From contig NZ_FNNR01000006.1 of NCBI RefSeq assembly GCF_900106835.1, forward strand, positions 186,001 to 250,000: a stretch of 64,000 nt of DNA, written 5' to 3'. Every line of letters begins with the position of its first letter. Within the stretch, counting starts at the first letter, position 1. The notes beneath the pieces were generated by a model. The model was given only the letters and a program-made list of their open reading frames with translations. It did no database searches and was not told the DNA's origin. The stretch comes from Arthrobacter sp. cf158. GTDB lineage: Bacteria > Actinomycetota > Actinomycetes > Actinomycetales > Micrococcaceae. The position numbers and the translations under genes were made by a program. Positions 8,259 through 16,601 of this stretch are shown in pieces.

Positions 8259-10247
8259 ATGTCGCAAATGGGGAAAATGAAAATGCAGCAGGGTTTGGTC
8301 CTTGGTCTGGTAACACTCGTGATGGCTGGCTCTCTCACCGCCTGTGATGACGGCCGCGCCGGTGCGGAGGGAGCAGCCAAGCAGCTCGCCTCCTCGCTGT
8401 CGGCGCTCGACGTCGGTTCGCTCGCCGTTGCCGGCAAGGACGCTGCCGCGGCCAACGACGAACTGAAGGCCGTCTTCGGAGGGCTTGATGCCAAGCCATC
8501 GGTGCAGTCGGGCGGTGTAAAGCTCGACGGCGACACCGCCACTTTCCCCTTGAACTACAGCTGGAACATTGGCTCGGGCAAGTGGGAGTACACCTCCGAC
8601 GCCACCCTCAAGAAGTCCGGAGACAAGTGGGCCGTTCAATGGAATCCGGGCCTGCTGGCGCCGCAGCTCTCCGATGGCGAGACTCTCTCCGTCAAGACTG
8701 TCCCTGCCCAGCGCGGCCAGATCCTGGGCGCCGGTGACGCCCCGATTGTGGAGGACCGGCCGGTTTTCCGGGTTGGCATCGACAAGACCAAGGTTCCTGC
8801 CGACCAGGCGGATGCTTCCGCTCGTGCCATGGCGGCGCTCCTAGGACTGGAAGCAGAGGAGTACGCCAAGCAGGTTGCTGCCTCCGGGCCGCAAGCCTTT
8901 GTGGAAGGCCTTGTTCTCCGCGCCTACACCGCGGACATCACAGAAGCAAAGATCAATGCCATCCCCGGCGGCGTGAGCATCCTGGATTCCATGGCGCTTG
9001 CTCCCACCAGGACCTTTGCGCGTGCCTTGTTGGGCAGCGTTGGCCAGGCCAGTGCAGAGCAGATAGAGAAGTCCAACGGAGCTTTGCGGGCCGGTGACAC
9101 CACGGGAACGGGCGGTCTGCAGCAGAAGTACGACTCCTTGCTGCGCGGCAAGGACGGCGTGGAGGTCATTGCCAGTACCCAGGCGAAGGCTGAGGGGGAG
9201 ACTCCCGGCACGAAGGTGTTCTTCTCCTCCCTTCCCGCACCCGGAACAACGCTTAAAACTACCTTGGACCTGAAACTGCAGCAGCTCGCTGAAGAGACGC
9301 TGGCTGGTGTAGGACCCGCTTCAGCTATCGTGGCCCTCAAGCCATCCACCGGTGCGGTTCTGGCGGCCGCCTCCGGTCCGGGCAGCAACGGTTACAACAC
9401 TGCACTCTTGGGCCAGTACGCTCCAGGATCAACCTTCAAAATTGTTGATTCCCTGGCGATGTTCCGCAACGGTGCCACCCCGGATTCCAAGGTGGAGTGC
9501 CCGTCCACGCTGACTGTCGACGGCCGCACGTTCAAGAATGCCGAGGGCTACCCTGAATCCTCGCTTGGTTCCGTCGCCTTGCGTGACGCGTTCGCGCATT
9601 CCTGCAACACGGCTTTCATCAATGCCCGCGAGACAGTCAGCCAGGATCAACTTGAGGCAGCCGCCCAAGCTCTGGGTGTGGCTGTGGAGGCTCCCCAGCT
9701 TGGCGCCGACGCTTTCCTGGGCTCCGTCCCAGGCGCCGCCGAAGGCACCGAGCACGCCGCTTCCATGATCGGCCAGGGCAAGGTGCTCTTCTCGCCACTC
9801 TCAGCGGCGGTCATGGCCGCCTCAGTTGCCAACGGCGCTCCTGTTTCTCCACAGTTGGTCCTCAACGCTGATGCAGCACAGAACCCCAGCGCTGCTGCAA
9901 CCCCCACGGAGAGTGGCACCGCATCGCCGTCGTCCGCGTCGGATCCGGCAAGCGTTGCCCCGGCATCCACCAAACCAATCACCAAAGAAGAAGCCGCTGC
10001 GCTGGCCGACATGATGCGTGCGGTGGTGACATCCGGTCACGCCGGCTTCCTCGCGCAGGTTCCGGGCACCCCTGTGGGGGCCAAGACGGGCACGGCCGAA
10101 TTCGGCAATGAGAACCCGCCCAAGACGCACGCCTGGATTGTGGCCACGCACGGGGATTTGGCGGTTGCAGTGTTCGTTGAAGACGGCGGACTGGGCGCAA
10201 CAACCAGTGGACCTCTGTTGAAGTCGTTCCTTACTGCCGCAGGCTGA
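8259..10247 (+). CDS. Penicillin-binding transpeptidase with MecA_N-like domain, lipoprotein
   Basis: Class B peptidoglycan transpeptidase of 662 residues. The N-terminus is a lipoprotein signal ending in the lipobox SLTAC, so the protein should be tethered to the outer face of the membrane. An NTF2-like MecA_N domain (about 30-140) and a dimerisation domain precede the catalytic domain. Its active-site motifs are S391-T-F-K394, S448-C-N and K609-T-G. A Ser/Ala/Thr-rich insert lies shortly before the KTG motif. The start at 8259 is chosen because it yields a proper signal peptide and has GGGGAACGGGG upstream. MecA_N PBPs are often low-affinity for beta-lactams, but resistance cannot be claimed from this. 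Confidence 0.93.
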   Translation: MSQMGKMKMQQGLVLGLVTLVMAGSLTACDDGRAGAEGAAKQLASSLSALDVGSLAVAGKDAAAANDELKAVFGGLDAKPSVQSGGVKLDGDTATFPLNYSWNIGSGKWEYTSDATLKKSGDKWAVQWNPGLLAPQLSDGETLSVKTVPAQRGQILGAGDAPIVEDRPVFRVGIDKTKVPADQADASARAMAALLGLEAEEYAKQVAASGPQAFVEGLVLRAYTADITEAKINAIPGGVSILDSMALAPTRTFARALLGSVGQASAEQIEKSNGALRAGDTTGTGGLQQKYDSLLRGKDGVEVIASTQAKAEGETPGTKVFFSSLPAPGTTLKTTLDLKLQQLAEETLAGVGPASAIVALKPSTGAVLAAASGPGSNGYNTALLGQYAPGSTFKIVDSLAMFRNGATPDSKVECPSTLTVDGRTFKNAEGYPESSLGSVALRDAFAHSCNTAFINARETVSQDQLEAAAQALGVAVEAPQLGADAFLGSVPGAAEGTEHAASMIGQGKVLFSPLSAAVMAASVANGAPVSPQLVLNADAAQNPSAAATPTESGTASPSSASDPASVAPASTKPITKEEAAALADMMRAVVTSGHAGFLAQVPGTPVGAKTGTAEFGNENPPKTHAWIVATHGDLAVAVFVEDGGLGATTSGPLLKSFLTAAG

Positions 10248-10255
10248 CAGGGCCT

Positions 10256-10280
10256 GACGGCGGCACCAAGCACCGCCGTC
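10256..10280 (+). terminator. Hairpin after the PBP gene
   Basis: Perfect eight-base arms (GACGGCGG and CCGCCGTC) around a nine-base loop, nine bases after the stop and 34 bases before the ABC-F start. No T tract follows, so it may only partly terminate. Confidence 0.5.
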
Positions 10281-10314
10281 GAGCACTGATACCGCGCCGT
10301 GGGAGGATTGAAAC

Positions 10315-11997
10315 GTGGCCCATATTGACGTTTCCGGCATCGACTACTTTCTCTCCGACGGCACCCAACTGCTCAACGGCGTGACCTTCAAGGTCCCCGA
10401 CGGCACCAAGACGGCGCTGATCGGGCCCAACGGAACGGGCAAAACCACGCTGTTCAAGATCATCTCCGGTGACCTCACGCCGGATGAGGGTGTTGTTGGA
10501 CGCTCGGGGAACATGGGCATCATGCGGCAGTTTGTGGGTCAGGTCCGCGACGAATCCACGGTCCGGGATCTTCTGGTGTCCACTGCCCAGGCAGGCCTCG
10601 CAGCAGCTGCCAAGGCGGTGGAGGAAACCGAGCTCGCCATGATGGAGCACGATGACGAACCCACCCAGATGAAGTACGCGCAGGCGATCGTGGACTGGGG
10701 AGATGCCGGCGGCTACGACCTTGAGACCGTCTGGGACGAGGTCTGCATGGCAGCCTTGGGGATCTCGTTCGATAAAGCGCAGTTCCGCCGCGCCTCCACC
10801 CTGTCCGGTGGAGAGCAGAAGCGCCTGGTCCTGGAAGCCCTGTTCGCTGGCCCGGATGAGCTTCTCCTCCTCGACGAACCGGACAACTACCTGGACGTTC
10901 CCGGCAAACGCTGGCTGGAAAGCAAGCTCAACGAGTCCAAGAAGACCGTGCTGTTCATCAGCCACGACCGCGAGCTGCTCAACAACGCGGCCAGCCGCAT
11001 CGTCACGCTGGAGCCCGGTATCAATGGCGCATCAGCATGGATCCACGGTGGCGGCTTCGGGACCTACGTCGAGGCTCGTGCCGATCGCAACGCCCGTTTT
11101 GAGGAACTCCGGAAACGCTGGGACGAGGAGCACATCAAGCTCAAGGAACTCGTCAATATGTACAAGAACAAGGCCGCGTTCCGCTCCGACATGGCCAACA
11201 GGTACCAGGCAGCGCAGACCCGCCTTGCCAAGTTCCTGGAGGCTGGTCCGCCTGAGGCACTGCCGATCGAGCAGAACGTCAAGATGCGGCTCAAGGGTGG
11301 ACGTACCGCCAAGCGGGCTGTCGTGGCCCAGAAGCTTGAACTGACAGGGCTTATGAAGCCTTTCTCTACGGAGATCTGGTTTGGCGACCGCGTTGGCGTG
11401 CTGGGTTCCAACGGTTCAGGGAAGAGCCACTTCCTGCGCCTGCTCGCCACCGGTGGCACCGATCCCGAGCGGGAGCACCTGCCGGTGTCCGACGTCGTGA
11501 TCGCGGAAGTACCGCACGAAGGGACTGTGAAACTGGGCGCCCGCATCCGGCCCGGGTTCTTCGCGCAGACCCACGTCCGTCCCGACCTCCTGGGCCGAAC
11601 CCTGCTGGAGATCCTGCATCGAGGCGACGAACACCGGTCCGGGCTCGCCCGTGAGGCCGCAGCCGGCGCCCTTGATTCTTATGGCCTGGCCGGTCAGTCC
11701 GAGCAGAAGTACGAGTCCCTGTCCGGTGGCCAACAGGCACGTTTCCAAATCCTGCTCCTGCAGCTGTCCGGTGCGACTCTTCTGTTGCTGGACGAGCCGA
11801 CCGACAACCTGGACCTGCACTCGGGTGAGGCATTGGAGCGTGCCATCGACTCCTTCGAAGGCACCGTCCTGGCGGTCACGCACGACCGCTGGTTCGCCAA
11901 GTCCTTTGACCGCTTCCTCATCTTTGGTTCTGACGGCAAGGTCTATGAATCCGAGGAACCAGTCTGGGACGAGAAGCGCGTGGAGCGCGCCCGCTAA
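10315..11997 (+). CDS. ABC-F family ATPase
   Basis: Soluble protein of 560 residues with two ABC ATPase domains and no membrane segments, the ABC-F layout. The first Walker A is GPNGTGKTT (37-45) with signature LSGGEQKRL. The second Walker A begins near residue 364 (GSNGSGKSH) with signature LSGGQQAR. A charged linker of about 80 residues between the domains is the part that reaches into the ribosome in this family. The start is GTG with GGGAGG upstream. ABC-F proteins act on translating ribosomes, either as translation factors or as antibiotic-protection proteins; which applies here is not visible. Confidence 0.92.
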   Translation: MAHIDVSGIDYFLSDGTQLLNGVTFKVPDGTKTALIGPNGTGKTTLFKIISGDLTPDEGVVGRSGNMGIMRQFVGQVRDESTVRDLLVSTAQAGLAAAAKAVEETELAMMEHDDEPTQMKYAQAIVDWGDAGGYDLETVWDEVCMAALGISFDKAQFRRASTLSGGEQKRLVLEALFAGPDELLLLDEPDNYLDVPGKRWLESKLNESKKTVLFISHDRELLNNAASRIVTLEPGINGASAWIHGGGFGTYVEARADRNARFEELRKRWDEEHIKLKELVNMYKNKAAFRSDMANRYQAAQTRLAKFLEAGPPEALPIEQNVKMRLKGGRTAKRAVVAQKLELTGLMKPFSTEIWFGDRVGVLGSNGSGKSHFLRLLATGGTDPEREHLPVSDVVIAEVPHEGTVKLGARIRPGFFAQTHVRPDLLGRTLLEILHRGDEHRSGLAREAAAGALDSYGLAGQSEQKYESLSGGQQARFQILLLQLSGATLLLLDEPTDNLDLHSGEALERAIDSFEGTVLAVTHDRWFAKSFDRFLIFGSDGKVYESEEPVWDEKRVERAR

Positions 11998-12033
11998 CCA
12001 CGGACCCTCTCTCACCTTTCGGTACTTTTCCGC

Positions 12034-12064
12034 GAACGCTCTCGCACTGGCTGCGAGAGCGTTC
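12034..12064 (+). terminator. Perfect 13-bp hairpin after the ABC-F gene
   Basis: GAACGCTCTCGCA and its exact complement surround a five-base loop, followed by CGCTTT. It is a convincing intrinsic terminator, and its GAGAGCGT core is echoed in the tandem repeats just downstream. Confidence 0.8.
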
Positions 12065-12073
12065 CGCTTTAAG

Positions 12074-12199
12074 CCACCAACGGTGAGAGAGCGTCGGGCC
12101 CTTTAGCCACTAACGGTGAGAGAGCGTCGGGCCCTTTAGCCACTAACGGTGAGAGAGCGTCGGGCTTTAGGCCACCAACGGTGAGGGAGCGTCGGTGCG
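12074..12199 (+). repeat. Four tandem copies of a 33-bp unit
   Basis: Units start at 12074, 12107, 12140 and 12172 (periods 33, 33 and 32). Each carries CCAC(C/T)AACGGTGAG followed by AGAGCGTCGGGC, with small differences in the last copy. A degenerate inverted copy lies at 12001-12022 (CTCTCTCACCTTTCG). There is no open frame and no spacer variation of the CRISPR kind. It looks like a locally amplified terminator-associated repeat. Confidence 0.85.
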
Positions 12200-12250
12200 T
12201 AAATGATCATTCATGATGATTAAGTGAGCATTCCTTGTTACGGTTGAATC

Positions 12251-13018
12251 ATGGGAACTGCTGACCGCCACCGGCTCATAGGCGAGCTGCTGCGCACACG
12301 CGAAGAAGCCACCGTTGAAGAACTCGTGGACGTTACGGGAGCCTCGGGGGCCACCATCCGCAGGGACTTGGAAGTCCTCGCGGCACATGGAGTCCTGAAG
12401 CGCGTCCATGGTGGTGCCCGCAGCTTGCTGGCACGCGGAGACAACCCCGGCTACGGTCAGCGCGAGCTGGAAGACCACCAAGCCAAGACGCGCATCGCCG
12501 GCGTTGTTGACCAGCTCGTCAAGGACAGGGCCCATGTGTGGCTGGATAGCGGATCGACGGCCACGGAAATTGCGCGCCGGTTCAGTCATCGCGAGCTCAC
12601 GGTAATGCCCATGTCTTTGCACGGTGTGGAGGCCTTGACGGCCAACGCGTCCGGTCGGACACCTGAGCTCATCCTCCCCGGAGGCAGCCTTGTGCCGGGC
12701 GAGCAATCCTTCCGGGGACCCATGACCGAAGCCAACATCCGCTCGCTGAGGTTCGACACCGCCGTCGTGACCCCTTGCGCACTGAACCTCAAAGACGGCC
12801 TGCTGGCCCACGATCTTGACGATGCTGCAGTGAAGCGCGCGGGCCTGGAATCCGCGGCCCGGGTCATCGTGGCCTCGTCAGGCAGCAAATGGAATGCCAG
12901 CGCGGTGGCCTTGGTGGCAGCCATGGATACCGTGGACGTGATCGTGACAGACCTCAAGCCATCCCCCGAAGATCTTGCCCGGCTCACCAAACTCTCCGTG
13001 GAAGTTGTGATTGCATGA
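12251..13018 (+). CDS. DeoR/GlpR family transcriptional regulator
   Basis: 255 residues. The N-terminal DeoR helix-turn-helix (about 6-58) contains the recognition region TGASGATIRRDLEVL. The C-terminal DeoRC sensor domain, of the ribose-5-phosphate-isomerase-like fold, contains the LDSGSTATEIAR phosphate-binding loop and normally binds a phosphorylated sugar. TACGGT at 12239-12244 lies six bases before the ATG, a leaderless promoter. The stop overlaps the transporter start (ATGA), so it is the first gene of a two-gene operon and most likely regulates it. The inducer is unknown. Confidence 0.92.
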   Translation: MGTADRHRLIGELLRTREEATVEELVDVTGASGATIRRDLEVLAAHGVLKRVHGGARSLLARGDNPGYGQRELEDHQAKTRIAGVVDQLVKDRAHVWLDSGSTATEIARRFSHRELTVMPMSLHGVEALTANASGRTPELILPGGSLVPGEQSFRGPMTEANIRSLRFDTAVVTPCALNLKDGLLAHDLDDAAVKRAGLESAARVIVASSGSKWNASAVALVAAMDTVDVIVTDLKPSPEDLARLTKLSVEVVIA

Positions 13019-14226
13019 CCACCAGCATCAAAAGCACCAAAAGCGTCAACGCCGCGGCGGTGGCGACCTTCCTGATCTTCGGCATGAATGGTTTGGTCTT
13101 CGCCAGTTGGGCTGCGCGCATCCCGGCCGTCACTGAAGCTCTCAGCCTGACATCCGGCCAGATGGGCACCCTGCTGCTCTGCACCGCGGTCGGGTCCTTG
13201 CTGGCTCTGCCGTCGGCAGGCTGGGTGGTAGGCAGGATCGGCACCGCGAATACGGTCCGGGTAGCGGGAATCGTGGCGGGGGCCGCGGGTGCGGCCATTG
13301 CTTTCTCGCTGATGGCCGCGTCGGTTCCAGCAACGGCCGTTGCGTTGTTCTTCTTCGGCATCGGTATCGGCCTGTGGGATGTGGCCCAGAATATTGAAGG
13401 CGCGGATGTCGAGCACCGTCTCAAGCGCACCATCATGCCGCAATTCCACGCAGCATTCTCAGGTGGCGCCTTTCTGGGTGCGTTGATCGGCGCCGGCCTT
13501 TCCCAGCTTGGCGTTGGGCTCCCTGAACACCTGCTGGTTATCGCTGCCATTGCCGTCACCCTTGCACTGACCGTCCCCAAGTACTTCCTGCCGCACCAGG
13601 TTGCGGAAACCAACGACGCCGGCGTGCCGGCTGAGAAGGGCCCCACGGCTTGGCGGGATGCCAGGACGCTGCTCATCGGCGTCGTGGTTCTGGGTGCCAC
13701 CCTCACTGAGGGTGCGGGCAATGACTGGATCGCCAAGGCTGCCGTGGATGGTCTCGGCGCATCCGAGTCCACGGGCGCGCTGCTGTTTGCACTCTTTGTT
13801 CTTGCGATGACCATCATGAGGTTCCTGGGCGGGAAGGCAATCGACAAGTTTGGCCGGGTCAGCGTCCTCCGGGCCAGCATGGCAGCAGCCGCAGTGGGCT
13901 TGGCGCTGTTCGTGTTCGCCGGCAATGTGATCCTGGCCGGTGTCGGCGCCGCACTGTGGGGTATCGGTGCTGCCCTGGCATTCCCCATGGGCATGTCAGC
14001 CGCGGCGGACGACCCCAAGCATGCCGCGGCCCGCGTTTCCGTGGTTTCCACCATCGGCTACATCGCGTTCCTTGCTGGACCGCCGCTCTTGGGCTACCTC
14101 GGCGACCACACAGGAATCCACCTGGCCTTGCTGGCCATCGGGGCGCCTATTCTGCTCGCTCTCCTGCTTGCAGGCGTCGCGAAGCCTTTGCCCTCCGAAG
14201 AGGCTTCCGAGCAGCATTCTCCATAA
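13015..14226 (+). CDS. Major facilitator superfamily transporter (YbjJ-like)
   Basis: Twelve predicted membrane segments in 403 residues, with the MFS pattern and no large extra domain. The start at 13015 overlaps the DeoR stop by four bases, giving translational coupling; the longer open frame upstream lies inside the regulator and is not used. Coupling to a sugar-phosphate-sensing regulator suggests a sugar or sugar-derivative substrate. The last 80 bases overlap, tail to tail, the PAP2 gene on the other strand. Confidence 0.9.
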   Translation: MTTSIKSTKSVNAAAVATFLIFGMNGLVFASWAARIPAVTEALSLTSGQMGTLLLCTAVGSLLALPSAGWVVGRIGTANTVRVAGIVAGAAGAAIAFSLMAASVPATAVALFFFGIGIGLWDVAQNIEGADVEHRLKRTIMPQFHAAFSGGAFLGALIGAGLSQLGVGLPEHLLVIAAIAVTLALTVPKYFLPHQVAETNDAGVPAEKGPTAWRDARTLLIGVVVLGATLTEGAGNDWIAKAAVDGLGASESTGALLFALFVLAMTIMRFLGGKAIDKFGRVSVLRASMAAAAVGLALFVFAGNVILAGVGAALWGIGAALAFPMGMSAAADDPKHAAARVSVVSTIGYIAFLAGPPLLGYLGDHTGIHLALLAIGAPILLALLLAGVAKPLPSEEASEQHSP

Positions 14227-14845
14227 GGCATATCTTCCGGAATCGCCACCACATCAGCAGTACCACTCCAGCTGCCAGGTACGCCCCGCCTAGGACATCG
14301 CTGAGCCAATGGGCCGACAGGTAAGTGCGGTTGATCATCATGACGACCACACCCAGCACCGCCAGCACGTTGATCCACCAACGTCCGATCAGGAACACCA
14401 GGACCATCAGGAAAGCCGTCGTGGCAGATACATGCCCCGATGGGTATGAGCCTGTGTCGGTCAAGACTTCGGCGCCTTCGGGGCGGCTCCGGCCGACCAC
14501 TGCCTTGGCAAGCTGAGTGACGGCCAAAACTGAGATGCCCGAAGCCGCAGCGAAGACGGCTGTCATGGGGCGTTGAAACACCAGCAAGAAGACCGCGAGC
14601 AGCGCGTGGAAGATCAGTACTCCCACATAACCGGCCCAATTGAGGACCGCGTTCACGTCATCCCAGAATGGCGAGTGCAAGGTAAATGAGTATGCCTGCC
14701 ATATGGTGTCCACACCGTTGAAGGCCGGCTCGCCTTGCCCTCCCAGCAGCATGGCGGCCGGAACCGCGAAGGCGCACAGCAGGAGCAGGCCAGGGGTTAT
14801 CAACTGCCAGTCGGGCCGTTGAGTCCGAAGGATGTTGCGAACCAT
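14147..14845 (-). CDS. PAP2-family membrane phosphatase
   Basis: Integral membrane phosphatase of 232 residues with about six membrane segments. It contains the three PAP2 catalytic motifs: KAVVGRSRP, the PSGH motif, and SAHWLSD with the catalytic histidine. Such enzymes dephosphorylate phosphatidate, undecaprenyl pyrophosphate or related lipids. The start at 14845 is supported by a leaderless promoter (TACGAT at 14852-14857, six bases away), not by the longer frame to 14923. The basic tail of about 26 codons is encoded antisense to the end of the MFS gene. A second PAP2 protein is divergent from it. Confidence 0.9.
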   Translation of the reverse strand: MVRNILRTQRPDWQLITPGLLLLCAFAVPAAMLLGGQGEPAFNGVDTIWQAYSFTLHSPFWDDVNAVLNWAGYVGVLIFHALLAVFLLVFQRPMTAVFAAASGISVLAVTQLAKAVVGRSRPEGAEVLTDTGSYPSGHVSATTAFLMVLVFLIGRWWINVLAVLGVVVMMINRTYLSAHWLSDVLGGAYLAAGVVLLMWWRFRKICLMENAARKPLRRAKASRRLQAGERAE

Positions 14846-14939
14846 CACTACATCGTAGCCATGGCAGCCCGGCCTAAAACCTTGCCTGCTCCGGCGGTGG
14901 CACGCGGCTGGAGCAGGCAGCAAGGGTTACTGTGTTGGG

Positions 14940-16442
14940 ATGCGAGGCTTCGTGGGCAAGGGTCCCAAACGGGTTGCACGGTTGGACCATTTCCTGGTTC
15001 GGGCCGTGTCCCGGCAACCCCAAGGCGATCACGATGTCTTCTTCCGCAGGCTCTCTGCCGCTGCCACCAAGGGGAAACTCTGGTTTGGCATAGCCGGGAT
15101 CATGGCCGCGTTCCCTGGCAAGCCACGCAGGGCAGCCGTTCATGGTCTCCTCGCGTTGGGTGTCGCCTCAGGCGTCACCAACGTCATCTTCAAGCGGGCT
15201 CTCCCCCGGACCAGGCCCCGTCCCGAGCATCTGCCCCTGTTCCGCTTCGTGAATCCCCAGCCAACCAGTTCCTCCATGCCTTCCGGCCATTCCGCATCCG
15301 CAGTTGCCTTCGCTGTGGGCACCGGAATAGTGTCCCCCGCCCTCGGAATTGCCCTTGCCCCTATCGCAGCGGGGGTGGCTTACTCCCGCGTGCACACAGG
15401 CGCTCATTGGCCCTCGGATGTGGTGCTGGGCTCCGCTCTCGGGGCAGGCGCAGCGCTGGTAACCCGGAAGTGGTGGCCTGCCAGGCCGCCGGAGCCAACG
15501 CCTCGCCGCACTCCGGTGGAGGCGCCCGCAATTCACGACGGCGAGGGCCTGAGCATTGCTGTCAACGTCATGGGTGGTTCCTACACCCCTGAGACTGGCG
15601 AATTACTGAGGGGTATATTCCCAAAGGCGCATATTCACGAAATTGCCGAAGGCGAAGACATCGCTGCCGAAATGGACGCCGCAGCAACCCGTCCAGGCAC
15701 CGTTGCGCTGGGCGTATGGGGCGGTGACGGGACGGTTGGCACAGCCGCCGCTGCCGCCGTCGGGCATTCACTCCCGCTCCTGGTTCTCCCGGGCGGAACC
15801 CTCAACCACTTCGCCCGCGATCTGGGCACCAGCTCGATCGACGACGCTGTGGAGGCTGTGACCAAAGGGCACGCAGCCACCGTTGATCTGGGGCACGTTG
15901 TGATGCAGCGGGGGCTGCCTGATGTGCCGGAGACAACCGAGCTGGCCATGTTGAATACTGCCAGTGTTGGCGTGTATCCGAATCTGGTCCGCAGGCGTGA
16001 GCGCCTGCAGCCAGCGCTCGGCAAGCCGCTGGCTGGGCTGGCGGCATCGCTCCGCACATTCGGCGTGAACTCGCCCACCACCCTTACCGTGGATGGGGTG
16101 AAGCACAAACTGTGGATCCTGTACCTGGGCCGGGGCCGCTATTACCCCCGTGACCATGCGCCGCTTCGCAGGCCTGTGCTCGACGACGGTGTCCTGGACG
16201 TTCGCATGATTACAGCGGACGAGCCCTTTGCCCGTCTTCGCTTGCTCTGGGCGGTGGTGACAGGCACCGTCGCAGCGTCCAAGGTCACCCATCTGACCGA
16301 AGCCACCACCATCGCGGTTGAAGCTGTGGGGGAACCCTTGGTTCTGGCGGTGGATGGCGAACCGAAGCCCGGAGTCCGCCGTGCAACGTTTGCGGTGAAA
16401 CCGCGCGAACTACGCGTGTACTCGCCATTGCCTGCCGACTGA
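14940..16442 (+). CDS. PAP2 phosphatase fused to a diacylglycerol-kinase-like lipid kinase
   Basis: Bifunctional 500-residue protein. The first 175 residues are a PAP2 domain with KRALPRTRP, SMPSGHS and RVHTGAHWPSD. After a proline-rich linker comes a DAGK/YegS-type lipid kinase domain with the nucleotide loop GGDGTVG and the following LPGGTLNHFARDL. It could both remove and add phosphate on lipid head groups, for instance diacylglycerol/phosphatidate or polyprenol carriers; the direction in vivo is unknown. TACTGT at 14928-14933 lies six bases before the ATG (leaderless). It is divergent from the other PAP2 gene with 94 bases between the starts. Confidence 0.92.
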   Translation: MRGFVGKGPKRVARLDHFLVRAVSRQPQGDHDVFFRRLSAAATKGKLWFGIAGIMAAFPGKPRRAAVHGLLALGVASGVTNVIFKRALPRTRPRPEHLPLFRFVNPQPTSSSMPSGHSASAVAFAVGTGIVSPALGIALAPIAAGVAYSRVHTGAHWPSDVVLGSALGAGAALVTRKWWPARPPEPTPRRTPVEAPAIHDGEGLSIAVNVMGGSYTPETGELLRGIFPKAHIHEIAEGEDIAAEMDAAATRPGTVALGVWGGDGTVGTAAAAAVGHSLPLLVLPGGTLNHFARDLGTSSIDDAVEAVTKGHAATVDLGHVVMQRGLPDVPETTELAMLNTASVGVYPNLVRRRERLQPALGKPLAGLAASLRTFGVNSPTTLTVDGVKHKLWILYLGRGRYYPRDHAPLRRPVLDDGVLDVRMITADEPFARLRLLWAVVTGTVAASKVTHLTEATTIAVEAVGEPLVLAVDGEPKPGVRRATFAVKPRELRVYSPLPAD

Positions 16443-16530
16443 TGTGCTGTGACGCCCCGCGCGTCATCCGCGAGGACTACCCTGACTTGACCCTGAATCA
16501 TCCCTGAGACAGGCGATTTACTTCCCCTCC

Positions 16531-16581
16531 GTGAGTACCGTGGTGAGTACATTCAAAACTCACCTGCACACGCATGTGTGC
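16531..16581 (+). promoter_or_regulatory. Repeat and inverted repeat upstream of the ABC-2 exporter operon
   Basis: GTGAGTAC occurs at 16531-16538 and again at 16543-16550. A symmetric element with arms GCACAC and GTGTGC around GCAT follows at 16566-16581, ending 20 bases before the start codon. These are candidate sites for the operon's own response regulator (19761); no experimental link is visible. Confidence 0.4.
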
Positions 16582-16601
16582 TCCGAGGAGGGAACGCTTC
16601 C

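Noticed and set aside
12074..12199. CRISPR array
   Set aside because: The repeats are directly abutting with a 33-bp period and no unique spacers; no cas genes are present.
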